The position numbers were made by a program, and so were the translations under genes. Under the pieces are notes generated by a model. That model had not been told where the DNA came from. It searched no databases and was given only the letters and a program-made list of their open reading frames with translations. From assembly GCA_051877515.1 (NCBI GenBank), contig JBJEIY010000002.1:1-64000 (forward strand): a DNA stretch of 64,000 nucleotides. The letters run 5' to 3'. This DNA comes from XBB1006 sp051877515. GTDB lineage: Bacteria; Bacillota; Clostridia; Lachnospirales; Lachnospiraceae. Of the stretch, positions 42,797 to 51,063 are shown one piece after another. Within the stretch, counting starts at the first letter, position 1; the number at the start of each line of letters is the position of its first letter.

Positions 42797-44838
42797 TATT
42801 TTGTTACCTTAATGCTTTTGCTGGCAGAATAAACACTGCTCTTGCCATTCTGCGCTACTGCTTTTATCCTGTAATAATAGGTCTTTCCTTTTTCCGTCGT
42901 ACGGTCCGAATAAGAGGACGTATTTCCGGTGACAGCGATCAGGCTGTAATTTCCGCCCTTTTCCTTTCGATAGATCCGATACTTCACGGCACGTGCCGAC
43001 TTCGTCCAAGTTAAAGTAACCTTACCTGTGGTATTTGTCAACGTCAGATTCCTTGGTGCCCTTAAAATGGTTTTGATAGTCACTTCCGATGACGGATCTG
43101 CCGTATAGCCATCTGCATAAGGCAGAATATAATAGCTATAGCTTGCACCGATATCCAGTTTGGAATCCGTATAGGAAGTTACCCCGGATTCCAGGTCTGC
43201 CACAAGAGCATAGACTCCATCCGCACTTTTACGGAAAAGACTATACCCTTCCGCCTCTTCCACCGTGCTCCAGGTAAGCTTCACTTTTCCGCTTCCGGAA
43301 TTCACTGCTTTTAATTCCGTGGTGGCAAGCTCCTGCAGGTTATTTCCTCGCATAGGCTCTGCCAATGCTTTGATACGCACATTACACGGCTCTGAAAAAA
43401 CTTCACTGGATGGTCCTGTACCGATCCAGTTTCCTGTGGAAGCGCTTTTAATATAACTCTGTCCGTCCTCAACACTGACATCATAAGCAACCCAGGAATA
43501 ATCCACATCTTTGTCTACATAAATCTGTGTGGTCTCCGGATAGGTGACACATACGGAAAAATCCTTTCCCTTGCTTACCACCACCGGACTTTCTAACTGT
43601 ATGGTTTCGTAACCTGCTCTTCCAAAAGTCACTTCCTGGCTCAGCACCTTGGTACCGCTTTCCGGATCATTGTCCTTCACATTTTTGTATATGGTGATGG
43701 TGGCGCTCTCATTATCGTAGTAGTTCATCACCTCTACCGCAGTGATCATCTCTGTTGCTCTGGCGGTAAAGACATTAGCCGCACCGCTACCCCGGTAGCT
43801 GCTGATGGAACCTCCGCCATCGTACTGGTAAAGATCGCTGTAAGTACCTTTTTCCCTGACTACAAATCCATAACAGGATTCCAGGGCATTGTTGCTTACC
43901 ACATCTTCATAGGAGATCCAGAAATATCCGTCCTTGCCCCATTCAGATCCCCAGCTGTTCTTACACAACCAGGCTCCGTCGTGTCTGGGCTTTACGTATC
44001 CGAAATTCTCCCTGCTGTAATTATCATCCCAACCTACGACACAGACCTCATGGTCCGCCTGCTTCATCCGATCTACATAAAGGGATGCTGTTTTGGAATT
44101 ATAGTATATTCCGTCTGTCTCCATATAGGCCGGCATGGTCACAGCGCCATTTTCCATAATAGCCTGCTTGATCCCCTTACGGTCACTAGCCGAGATCTCA
44201 TAAACGCTTTCCAGCTCCAGTGCATTCCTGCTATATGCATAAACATCATCCAGTTCCTGGGTGATCATGGAGTAGGGAACATCCTCCTCCAGCACCGGGC
44301 CATATCCTTTTGCCAGCATCAAAGCCGTTAAAACATCATTGCTGCCCTGTTCATACCAGTTTCCTGATTTCAGGATAACATTATCGCCTTCCAGTCCCTT
44401 TGCCTGAATTGCCGGGGTATGAAAGGAAAAATAAGCCAGCTGGGTTTCGGAAAGATCATACTCTCCAAGCCCCTGCTTCAACGCATTGGACTCCATGCAG
44501 GCAGTTGCTGCAAATGCCCAACAGGTTCCATAATTTCCCTGATACTTTACCGGTGTAACCATTCCCATGTCCACCAGATTATACGATTCCGGATAGGATA
44601 CACTTGTACGGGGATAAAGAACGGTATCGTCTGTCTCTTGTGCCTCCCTTGTGATGGGAAGACTCCGATATCCCTTTCCTGCTTCGTCCTGCACGGTAAC
44701 CGTCTGCCGGGTCAGATCCTGCGTTTCCCCCAGATCCTGTGCCCTCACAGACAAACCTGTATAAGACAATGACAATGCAATAGTCAGAAGATACGAAAGG
44801 ACTCTGGAAGTCACAAGCTTCCATCTGTATCTCATCAT
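42796..44838 (-). CDS. Secreted papain-like cysteine protease with FN3 domains
   Basis: A 680-residue exported C1-family protease. A basic N-terminus and hydrophobic helix form the signal peptide (cleavage near VRA-Q). YQGNYGTCWAFAATACMES contains the catalytic Cys, ADHEVCVVGWDD the His and CKNSWGSEWGKDGYFWISY the Asn. A lectin-like beta domain (TAVEVMNYYDNESATITIY) follows, then two fibronectin type III units (about residues 515-605 and 605-680). It probably degrades peptides outside the cell. ATG 44838 fits GTGAGGT; the in-frame 44913 start would put the signal peptide too deep. Confidence 0.9.
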   Translation of the reverse strand: MMRYRWKLVTSRVLSYLLTIALSLSYTGLSVRAQDLGETQDLTRQTVTVQDEAGKGYRSLPITREAQETDDTVLYPRTSVSYPESYNLVDMGMVTPVKYQGNYGTCWAFAATACMESNALKQGLGEYDLSETQLAYFSFHTPAIQAKGLEGDNVILKSGNWYEQGSNDVLTALMLAKGYGPVLEEDVPYSMITQELDDVYAYSRNALELESVYEISASDRKGIKQAIMENGAVTMPAYMETDGIYYNSKTASLYVDRMKQADHEVCVVGWDDNYSRENFGYVKPRHDGAWLCKNSWGSEWGKDGYFWISYEDVVSNNALESCYGFVVREKGTYSDLYQYDGGGSISSYRGSGAANVFTARATEMITAVEVMNYYDNESATITIYKNVKDNDPESGTKVLSQEVTFGRAGYETIQLESPVVVSKGKDFSVCVTYPETTQIYVDKDVDYSWVAYDVSVEDGQSYIKSASTGNWIGTGPSSEVFSEPCNVRIKALAEPMRGNNLQELATTELKAVNSGSGKVKLTWSTVEEAEGYSLFRKSADGVYALVADLESGVTSYTDSKLDIGASYSYYILPYADGYTADPSSEVTIKTILRAPRNLTLTNTTGKVTLTWTKSARAVKYRIYRKEKGGNYSLIAVTGNTSSYSDRTTEKGKTYYYRIKAVAQNGKSSVYSASKSIKVTK

Positions 44839-44955
44839 ATTTACCTCACTTCTAAAACAAACACTATGTATCAAATCTAAAATGCGTAAAAAAATCCAAC
44901 TATAGTTTAGCATGTTCTTATAACAGTTTCAAGAGAAAATGCAGCATTCCTGTAT

Positions 44956-44989
44956 GAAAAAGCAGGGTGAACGTACCTGTCCGCCCTGC
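44956..44989 (-). terminator. Terminator of the CotF-like operon
   Basis: On the minus strand GCAGGGCGG... and ...CACCCTGC form a stem followed by TTTTTC, starting right after the stop at 44998. Confidence 0.75.
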
Positions 44990-44997
44990 CCATAAGA

Positions 44998-45261
44998 TTA
45001 TTTTACTGCCTGTGCATACTGCTGTTTTACTTCATTGATCTTCTTCATCTCAGCAGCCGGGGTTTTATAATAACCCTTTTTGTGCATAGCCTCAAATACA
45101 TCTACCTGAATTTCGTGCTCCTGCTCTAAGCATTTGTGGATCGCCTGTCGAATCTCATTGTGGTCGCACTCATTCATAAAGGTGTTGTAATGCTCTGTAG
45201 CTGATTTCTCTGCTGCCAGAGCATCTTCATAAATCTCTTTTTCACTGTAAATACCCTGCAT
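44998..45261 (-). CDS. CotF-like spore coat protein
   Basis: An 87-residue helical protein of the coat F family: YSEKEIYEDALAAEKSATEHYNTFMNECDH followed by a second helix pair and KKGYYKTPAAE, the typical CotF end (split here for reading as EIYEDALAAEKSATEHYN and KKGYYKTP). It has ferritin-like helices. It is co-transcribed with a second short CotF-like gene 9 bases upstream and supports a sporulating organism. Confidence 0.85.
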   Translation of the reverse strand: MQGIYSEKEIYEDALAAEKSATEHYNTFMNECDHNEIRQAIHKCLEQEHEIQVDVFEAMHKKGYYKTPAAEMKKINEVKQQYAQAVK

Positions 45262-45270
45262 AATTCCCTC

Positions 45271-45456
45271 CTATCTCAACTGCTCATAAATACTGTTCAA
45301 ATGGCCCTGGTGTTTGGCCGCAATGTTCTCCATCTGGGTGGCTACCTCTTTGTTGGTAGCATGACCTGCCAGCATTTTGAATTTTTTCACAAGTAATTCT
45401 TCCTCGGAGAGGATGTCTTTGATAGCAGACAGTTCTTTTTCTGTAATTTCCGGCAT
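45271..45456 (-). CDS. Short CotF/ferritin-like protein
   Basis: A 61-residue helical protein: ITEKELSAIKDILSEEELL, FKMLAGHATNKEVATQM and AAKHQGHLNSIYEQL. This is the short partner that typically accompanies CotF-like genes in Clostridia. ATG 45456 follows AAAGGAG; the longer upstream frame to 45678 runs through a terminator and is rejected. Confidence 0.8.
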   Translation of the reverse strand: MPEITEKELSAIKDILSEEELLVKKFKMLAGHATNKEVATQMENIAAKHQGHLNSIYEQLR

Positions 45457-45563
45457 ACTTTTTGTTCTCCTTTCTATGACTACGGATTTAGTATGCCAAG
45501 CAGAATATTTTTTATACCCTTTCATGCATGATAAGTCTACAGGCAATTTCATCTGTCGTGAAC

Positions 45564-45602
45564 AAAAAAACAGTGTGACGCTAAACGTCACACTGCTTTT
45601 TC
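45564..45602. terminator. Hairpin terminator overlapping the SdpI gene end
   Basis: CAGTGTGACG and CGTCACACTG pair around TAAA-like loop bases, with an A tract on the left and a T tract on the right. The last codons of the SdpI-family gene (stop at 45588) lie inside the right arm. Confidence 0.8.
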
Positions 45603-45959
45603 TCCGAACCTGTGCAGCAGCGCTTTTTCCGTAAGAGGCACTGCTACGATCAACATCACCGTTTCCATCAACAACCAAACTCCGCAGGCCGTTTCATATC
45701 CTGAAAGGGGCTGTCGCAAAAAGATCAGGCTTAGGATTGCCGTCACAAGCAAAGATCCTTTTCCGAATAACAAATAGAATTTGCCACACACCTGATGGGC
45801 AAACCGATTGGTCCGGTCGTTCCTCATGGAACGGGCTGTACGATAATAAATTCTGCAATTTCTGCTTTGGGGACGGACTCTGACAAAACGGATCCCGATG
45901 AGAAGCATCAGCACGGGGATCGCCGCCAGCATTCCGGTCAACAGCAGCCACATGGGCAT
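45588..45959 (-). CDS. SdpI-family membrane protein
   Basis: A predicted 123-residue protein with three membrane helices (LLLTGMLAAIPVLMLLIGI, LLVTAILSLIF, GVWLLMETVMLIV) and the conserved cytoplasmic segment YYRTARSMRNDRTNRFAHQVCGK, cited here in part: RTARSMRND. SdpI in Bacillus is the immunity protein and signal receptor for the SdpC toxin; a toxin gene is not seen nearby. ATG 45959 follows GGAAGG. Confidence 0.7.
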   Translation of the reverse strand: MPMWLLLTGMLAAIPVLMLLIGIRFVRVRPQSRNCRIYYRTARSMRNDRTNRFAHQVCGKFYLLFGKGSLLVTAILSLIFLRQPLSGYETACGVWLLMETVMLIVAVPLTEKALLHRFGEKAV

Positions 45960-46123
45960 CACCTGCATCCTTCCATATACTACATATTGTATATCGTAAA
46001 GAATAGCAGTTATTTTAGTCAAAAATGCAAAAAATTCTAATTTTTTGCATATTTTGTGGTTTTTTATACTCTTTATACTGTTTTTCCACAATAACTTAGC
46101 TTCGCTCTGAAGTTATCCACAAT

Positions 46124-46906
46124 TTAGGAAAGTCCCACATCTAGTGCCATCATAACAGTAAATCCGGCAGCAAATAAAACAGTGGCCACATTGGTGTGTT
46201 TTCCCTGGGACATTTCCGGGATCAGTTCCTCTACCACCACATACATCATGGCACCTGCTGCCAGACTAAGCAGATACGGTAGCAGGGTGCTGATCACCGA
46301 TGCAAAAGCGATGGTAAACAATGCTGCCAGCGGTTCCACGATTCCCGACAGGGCTCCGTAGGAAAACGCCCTGCGCCTGGTTTCTCCTTCCGCTTTTACC
46401 GGCATGGAAATAATAGCTCCTTCCGGGAAGTTCTGGATGGCGATTCCCAATGCCAGCGCCAGTGCCGACCAGGCTGTGATCTTGCTGTTGCCCATGATCA
46501 GACCTGCATAGACAACTCCCACTGCCATACCCTCAGGAATATTGTGAAGTGTTACCGCCAGCACCAGCATGGTGGTTTTCTTCCAATTTTTCTTCGGGCC
46601 TTCTGCCTGTTCTTCGTTAATATGTAAATGCGGGATCACATGATCCAGTAACAGCAGGAACAAAATCCCTCCCCAGAAACCGATACAAACCGGGAAAAAG
46701 GCCAGCCGCCCCAGCTCTTCCACCTGATCCAGTGCCGGCTGGATGAGGCTCCAAATAGATGCTGCCACCATAACGCCGGCTGCAAATCCCATCAGGGCTT
46801 TTTCCACTTTCTCATGCAGCTTATCCTTCATAAAAAACACGCAGGAAGAACCCAACACGGTTCCTGCAAAGGGCAATAATAATCCTATGATAATCTCTTT
46901 TGTCAA
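46124..46906 (-). CDS. ZIP family metal transporter
   Basis: A 260-residue membrane protein with eight predicted helices. TLHNIPEGMAVGV and IQNFPEGAIISMP are the two metal-binding helices (HN-x-PEG), and a His-containing loop (DHVIPHLHINEEQ) links helices 3 and 4. It likely imports zinc or another divalent metal. The TTG start has AGGAGG seven bases upstream. Confidence 0.92.
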   Translation of the reverse strand: MTKEIIIGLLLPFAGTVLGSSCVFFMKDKLHEKVEKALMGFAAGVMVAASIWSLIQPALDQVEELGRLAFFPVCIGFWGGILFLLLLDHVIPHLHINEEQAEGPKKNWKKTTMLVLAVTLHNIPEGMAVGVVYAGLIMGNSKITAWSALALALGIAIQNFPEGAIISMPVKAEGETRRRAFSYGALSGIVEPLAALFTIAFASVISTLLPYLLSLAAGAMMYVVVEELIPEMSQGKHTNVATVLFAAGFTVMMALDVGLS

Positions 46907-47026
46907 AAGTACTCCTCCTTTCTTCCCTTGCTCGTAATCTTCCGATATATTATCTTATGCGGCAGATCGTTCCATGTTACAGGGGAAGCTTTTTCTATAT
47001 GCAAACGATTCCTTACACCGGGCCGG

Positions 47027-47827
47027 TTACAGCGGCAACTTTTTCTTCTTGAAAATAAAGCTGCCCAGGGAATACAGGATCAGAATGAGTCCCACATAAA
47101 TGAGATTGACACGGAAGGTTTGATCTCCGTTGGCAATACCCACCGGATCATACCATCCGTAAATGGAGAAATTCTTCAACCATTCAATATCCTCTGAGGC
47201 ATTTCCCAGCATGTTTAACAGCAGGAATACAATGGGAATTCCCGCCCCAAAGCCAAGTGCTTTGGCAGAATCGTTAAACAGACAGGAAAAGAAAAAGGTG
47301 ATGGCCATTACCAGAAGGTTGACCAGCAGCACTGTGATATTCAACAGCATGTATCTTTCCATGTCAATATCCACATCCGGGAACATGAGTCTTGCAATCA
47401 GAATGTTTACCAGAAAAACGCCCGCAAACTGCAGGGTGCTGGAAGCAAAAGCAAAAACAGCCTGGGTATTGATAAAGCGTCCTCTGGAATTGGGTGTAGC
47501 CAGGATGCAGGCTAAGGAGCCATTGTCCACGGTTTTGGCCACCAGGCGGTTTCCGATAAGGATACTGTAAACCATTGGGAAAGCCGTCAGGATAATACCA
47601 TAAAGCCAGCTTGCCAGATAACCCACCAGAGTGCTGAAAGCCCCGCTAAAGCCCATGGCACTCATAATTTCCGGAGGAAGCACTTCAAACATGGCATTCA
47701 ACGCATCCAGACTGTCCGGTGAAAACATGGCGATCATCACCACGCTGTACATTAACATCACGCCAAAAAAGATCCAAAAGATAAGGGCATTACTGCGGAT
47801 ATCCTGTTTTAACAACGCGAAGCTCAT
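47027..47827 (-). CDS. ABC transporter permease
   Basis: A 266-residue membrane protein with about six helices, of the ABC-2 type paired with BcrA-like ATPases. It starts at ATG 47827, which overlaps the ATPase stop (ATGA) and has GGAGGGAG upstream; the longer frame to 48052 would overlap the ATPase gene by over 200 bases. Export substrate unknown; such pairs often give resistance to peptides. Confidence 0.9.
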   Translation of the reverse strand: MSFALLKQDIRSNALIFWIFFGVMLMYSVVMIAMFSPDSLDALNAMFEVLPPEIMSAMGFSGAFSTLVGYLASWLYGIILTAFPMVYSILIGNRLVAKTVDNGSLACILATPNSRGRFINTQAVFAFASSTLQFAGVFLVNILIARLMFPDVDIDMERYMLLNITVLLVNLLVMAITFFFSCLFNDSAKALGFGAGIPIVFLLLNMLGNASEDIEWLKNFSIYGWYDPVGIANGDQTFRVNLIYVGLILILYSLGSFIFKKKKLPL

Positions 47828-48711
47828 TCTTCTCCCTCCTTCCTGTAGTAACTCATAAATACATCTTCCAGGGTCTGGTTTTTCACTTCCAGATCCGTTA
47901 CAGGAAACTGTGCCAGATTTTTGATGAAGCTGTCCATCCGGTTTCCGGTTATGTAAACTTCGAAACGGTCTTCTGTGATCTTTCCAAGAGAAAACTCCGG
48001 TTCGAATTGTTTTGCAATGACTGGGGCTTCCGGTATGTGGACCACATAACACTTCCGCCTGGAACTTTTCAGATTCTCCATGGAATCCTTGGCTACCAGG
48101 TGTCCTTCTTTAATGATCAGCACCCGGTCGCAGACACGCTCGATTTCCTCGAACATGTGGCTGGAAATCAGGATGGTGGTGCCTTTTGTCTTCTCTTCTT
48201 CTAACAGTTCTATAAACCGACTCTGCATCAGGGGATCCAGACCGGATGTTGGTTCGTCTAGGATCAACACACCGGGACTGTGCATAAAAGCTGCCACAAT
48301 GCCCAGCTTCTGTTTCATTCCTTTGGAGTAGCGGCGTACCTTACCCTTGGGGTTTAATTCAAACCGTTCCAAAAGCTCATCCCTGCGACTTGTATCTCTC
48401 AATTTTCGCAGTTCTGCCACCATTTTAAGATAGCCCTCTCCTGTCATTCCATCGGGAAAAGCGATCTCTCCGGGGATGTAGCCTAAATTTTTCATGATAT
48501 AAGGTGCCTTGGTAAAACAGTCCATGCCGTCAATGGTAATCTGCCCTTTGTCCACCGGCATAAACCCCATCAGCGCCCGGATGGTAGTACTTTTACCGGC
48601 TCCGTTGGGTCCTAAATAGCCCACGGCTTCGCCGGCCTTCACCTTGAAATCCACATCAAAAATACCTTTTTTGTTGGGGTAGGTCATGGTGACATGGTTT
48701 ACATGAATCAT
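47824..48711 (-). CDS. ABC transporter ATP-binding protein, BcrA type
   Basis: A 295-residue ATPase: YLGPNGAGKSTTIRALMG (Walker A), RRYSKGMKQKLGIVAAFMH (signature), VLILDEPTSGLDPL (Walker B) and ILISSHMFEEIER (H-loop). The C-terminal extension after residue 215 is typical of the CcmA/BcrA group. GAGGAA precedes the ATG. It forms an operon with the permease. Confidence 0.95.
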   Translation of the reverse strand: MIHVNHVTMTYPNKKGIFDVDFKVKAGEAVGYLGPNGAGKSTTIRALMGFMPVDKGQITIDGMDCFTKAPYIMKNLGYIPGEIAFPDGMTGEGYLKMVAELRKLRDTSRRDELLERFELNPKGKVRRYSKGMKQKLGIVAAFMHSPGVLILDEPTSGLDPLMQSRFIELLEEEKTKGTTILISSHMFEEIERVCDRVLIIKEGHLVAKDSMENLKSSRRKCYVVHIPEAPVIAKQFEPEFSLGKITEDRFEVYITGNRMDSFIKNLAQFPVTDLEVKNQTLEDVFMSYYRKEGEE

Positions 48712-48763
48712 AATGTGTTTCCTCCCATAGGTTATTGTGTCCCGTTTATCCGGTTTTCAGGGT

Positions 48764-48829
48764 CGGCTCCCCGCTTGTCCGGGGCTTTTCCGGCGGTCCG
48801 CTTGTTCGGGGCTTTCCCGGCTCCCCGCG
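48764..48829. repeat. GC-rich imperfect tandem repeat
   Basis: CGGCTCCCCGCTTGTCCGGG and a variant, CGGCGGTCCGCTTGTTCGGG, recur with a period of about 27, and a third partial copy (CGGCTCCCCGC) follows. It lies between the nudC stop and the ABC ATPase start and is markedly richer in G+C than its surroundings. Confidence 0.65.
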
Positions 48830-48834
48830 GGTTG

Positions 48835-49677
48835 CTAGAGCTCCGGGTGACTCCGGAAATATTCAATCATGGTCCAGGTCAGACTCAGGGTATTATCTTC
48901 CTTTGGAAGATGCTCCCGGTCAAACCACACCGCCTCGCATAATTCATTCCGGTCTAAGGTTACGGTATCATCGCCGTCTAAGTCCGCGAAAAATCCCATA
49001 AGCAGAGATCCTGTAAAGGGCCAGGGCTGGCTCTTAAAATACCTCAGATTCTTCACTTTTAACCCGGTCTCTTCCATCACTTCCCGGTGCACACACTGTT
49101 CCAAAGTTTCCCCTGCCTCGCAGTACCCCGCGATCAGGGCATGTTTTCTGTAATAACCGTCTGAATACCGGCTGAGTAAGATCTTGCCGTCATGCAGGAT
49201 GGCTACGATCATGGCAGGACTGATTTTGGGGTAAAGTACATTGTTGCAATGGGGGCAAAACAGAGCCCGTTCCGTATCCTTATGTTGAAAGGGCTTCCCG
49301 CATTTTCCGCAAAAACGATTTCTCTCGTACCATGACCCCAAGTGAAATCCCACGGAAGCCGCAAAGGCAGTTTCTTTGGGAATTTTTCCACGAAACTTGA
49401 ATTTCTCCTGCCAGGAGAAGGGGGTGGATACGGCCTGTGCCTCAGGCGATTGATTATCCAACCAGAAATACGCCTGCTCATCCACAGAAAACAGGTAGAT
49501 CAGTGCGTCGCGGCAGGCAGCGGACGGAAGCTGTCCTACGGTGGGCAGCATTACCTGATCGTCCACAAAATCCGTCAGCACCGTTTCGCCCTTGGTAATG
49601 ATCACATAGTCCGTGTCCTTGGGCTCCTGCTTTCTGTATTCATTATGAAATTGAAATGGTTCTATATCCTGAAACAT
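48835..49677 (-). CDS. nudC: NAD(+) diphosphatase NudC
   Basis: A 280-residue Nudix enzyme that cleaves NADH/NAD+ and can remove NAD caps from RNA. A zinc ribbon (FCGKCGKPFQHK ... FCPHCNN) precedes the Nudix box (AGYCEAGETLEQCVHREVMEETG), given here as GYCEAGETLE ... REVMEETG, and the NudC-specific SQPWPFTGSLLMGF follows. CGAGGT precedes the ATG. The gene is preceded by a strong promoter, a structured RNA and a terminator, so its expression is probably attenuated. Confidence 0.93.
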   Translation of the reverse strand: MFQDIEPFQFHNEYRKQEPKDTDYVIITKGETVLTDFVDDQVMLPTVGQLPSAACRDALIYLFSVDEQAYFWLDNQSPEAQAVSTPFSWQEKFKFRGKIPKETAFAASVGFHLGSWYERNRFCGKCGKPFQHKDTERALFCPHCNNVLYPKISPAMIVAILHDGKILLSRYSDGYYRKHALIAGYCEAGETLEQCVHREVMEETGLKVKNLRYFKSQPWPFTGSLLMGFFADLDGDDTVTLDRNELCEAVWFDREHLPKEDNTLSLTWTMIEYFRSHPEL

Positions 49678-49716
49678 GATTTACCTCGTGTGAAAAACTT
49701 TATATTACATTTTTAC

Positions 49717-49752
49717 ATATAAAAAGGTGTAACCGTTACCAGCTACACCTTA
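49717..49752 (-). terminator. Intrinsic terminator in the nudC leader
   Basis: AAGGTGTA pairs with TTACACCTT around an 11-base loop on the minus strand and runs into TTTTTATAT. It lies 40 bases before the nudC start and directly after the structured RNA at 49758-49834. Confidence 0.85.
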
Positions 49753-49757
49753 CTTTC

Positions 49758-49834
49758 GAATGAAATAGGTGGGTGACAATCCACATCTCCTAACAATGGG
49801 CGACGGCCGCCTGTTCCGTCCTCAGATTTCATTC
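49758..49834 (-). ncRNA. Unassigned structured RNA upstream of nudC
   Basis: On the minus strand GAATGAAAT (5') and ATTTCATTC (3') form a perfect 9-base closing stem. Inside, GACGG/CCGTC and GTGG/CCAC (extended by AGG/CCT across a bulge) give a probable three-way junction. It follows a consensus promoter by about 20 bases and is followed by a terminator, the layout of a riboswitch or a short terminated sRNA. I compared it from memory with common riboswitch consensus sequences (SAM, TPP, FMN, purine, glycine, lysine, ZTP, T-box) and none fits. Confidence 0.6.
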
Positions 49835-49860
49835 AATAAAGTTTATGTTTTTGTAGCTTA

Positions 49861-49888
49861 ATTATACATGATTATGATTTATTGTCAA
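49861..49888 (-). promoter_or_regulatory. Consensus sigma-A promoter for the nudC leader
   Basis: TTGACA, a 16-base spacer and TATAAT on the minus strand; both hexamers are perfect. It overlaps the 3' end of the upstream nuclease-like gene and points to the structured RNA. Confidence 0.88.
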
Positions 49889-50258
49889 GTTTAATCAGTG
49901 TTCCCTTTTTCAGATAGTGCTCCGCATTACAGGTACTAAGCAAATGAAGAGTTTTTGCATAGCATGTTTTGTTCGTAGTCACTTTAACCGCCACACGAAT
50001 AAACTCAACATCCACCCGATACTCTTTAACAAAAGAGATAGATCTATCTTTTGGATTTATTCCAATGTAATCCGGCTCTTCCAATATGTTCTCAATTTTT
50101 CCAAAGTATTTGTCATATTCATATGGATGTCTATTTTTTATATGTTCAATATTGGATTGCCCTATCCAAATTGGTGTACCTCCTTTTAATTCCAACTTTA
50201 ACAAGTCAATCACTTTTTGATCCAGTTTTCCGATTTGCTTTGCATTATTTCTTGCCAC
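49872..50258 (-). CDS. PBECR-like nuclease/toxin-domain protein
   Basis: A 128-residue protein resembling the phage Barnase-EndoU-ColicinE5/D-RelE (PBECR) group: IEHIKNRHPYEYDKYFGKIENIL, cited in part as HIKNRHP, EEPDYIGINPKD, and C-terminal strands (VAVKVTTNKTCYAKTLHLLS, in part KTLHLLS). The His and Arg/Lys in IKNRHP are candidate catalytic residues. It is a solitary gene here, possibly a detached phage or toxin RNase domain. It starts at GTG behind AGGAA. Confidence 0.6.
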   Translation of the reverse strand: MARNNAKQIGKLDQKVIDLLKLELKGGTPIWIGQSNIEHIKNRHPYEYDKYFGKIENILEEPDYIGINPKDRSISFVKEYRVDVEFIRVAVKVTTNKTCYAKTLHLLSTCNAEHYLKKGTLIKLDNKS

Positions 50259-50314
50259 TATTTCCTAATTCTCCCAACTATGCCCTCTTTCATTTCTGCC
50301 TGTCACTTTTCATC

Positions 50315-50962
50315 CTAGCCGCTAAGCATCATCAGAATGATCCCAGCGGCCAGATACGGGCCGAAGGCCAGCGCGCTCTCCCGCTTGCATACAGTTGTGC
50401 CGGCGGCGTCCACAGTTTTGGGTCTGCACTTTTTCATCCGCGCAGCATGATGCACCAATGCCAGTATGCAGCCAACGAAAAGCGCTGTCAGGGCATCTTC
50501 CCACCCCATCAGCAGACCGGTGACCGCCATCAGTTTTACATCGCCGCCACCCAGACTTCTTCCCTTGGTAAGATAGAAAAGAATGGTCAGGGGAAGTCCC
50601 ATCAGCACAAACCCTGTCAGGTGTTCCCGGATATCCGGCCGGTCCGCCCCAGTCTGGGCAACTGCCGCCACCATGAGTACTGCAATGAGCCTGTTGGGGA
50701 TCTCGCAAATCTTCCAGTCGATCACAGCCAGTATCAAAAGTGCTGTAATCACTACACCATAGAGCATACTCCTTATGCCAAACTCTTGCAAGCAGATAAT
50801 TTCTGCATAAAGTACTGTATTGAGCAGGGCAAATACCCAGGCAGGGCATTTGGTTTTACACCGCCCTCGGGAGAAAAACGAAACCAGACCCGGAATGCTT
50901 CCCCCCAGAAAACCGCCCAGGATAAGTAGCAGGACCTTGCCTGCCAGGATTTTTTGATCCAT
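50315..50962 (-). CDS. A24 prepilin peptidase
   Basis: A 215-residue membrane aspartic protease. The two catalytic Asp motifs are AVIDWKICEIPN and GGGDVKLMAVTGLLMGW; several helices surround them. It lacks the long N-terminal methyltransferase domain of PilD and is of the short type. No pilin or secretion ATPase genes lie within the window, so its substrates are encoded elsewhere. Confidence 0.9.
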   Translation of the reverse strand: MDQKILAGKVLLLILGGFLGGSIPGLVSFFSRGRCKTKCPAWVFALLNTVLYAEIICLQEFGIRSMLYGVVITALLILAVIDWKICEIPNRLIAVLMVAAVAQTGADRPDIREHLTGFVLMGLPLTILFYLTKGRSLGGGDVKLMAVTGLLMGWEDALTALFVGCILALVHHAARMKKCRPKTVDAAGTTVCKRESALAFGPYLAAGIILMMLSG

Positions 50963-51063
50963 ATAAAACCTCGCTTTCTATATAAAAAATTATGATTTTT
51001 CCAAAATTCTTGACATTGGAAACTTTTTCCGATAAAATCCTGCCAATAAAGGAGAAAACTGAT

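Noticed and set aside
45457..45678. Longer version of the short CotF-like protein
   Set aside because: The extension passes through a strong terminator hairpin and has no ribosome site; ATG 45456 has AAAGGAG.
47828..48052. N-terminal extension of the ABC permease frame
   Set aside because: It overlaps the ATPase gene completely in another frame, and a clear ATGA start with GGAGGGAG is present at 47827.
49750..49840. Hammerhead ribozyme
   Set aside because: The minus strand has CTGAGGA (CUGANGA) and a later CGAAA, but these fall inside and just outside the closing stem and cannot form the hammerhead core; the layout fits a leader RNA instead.
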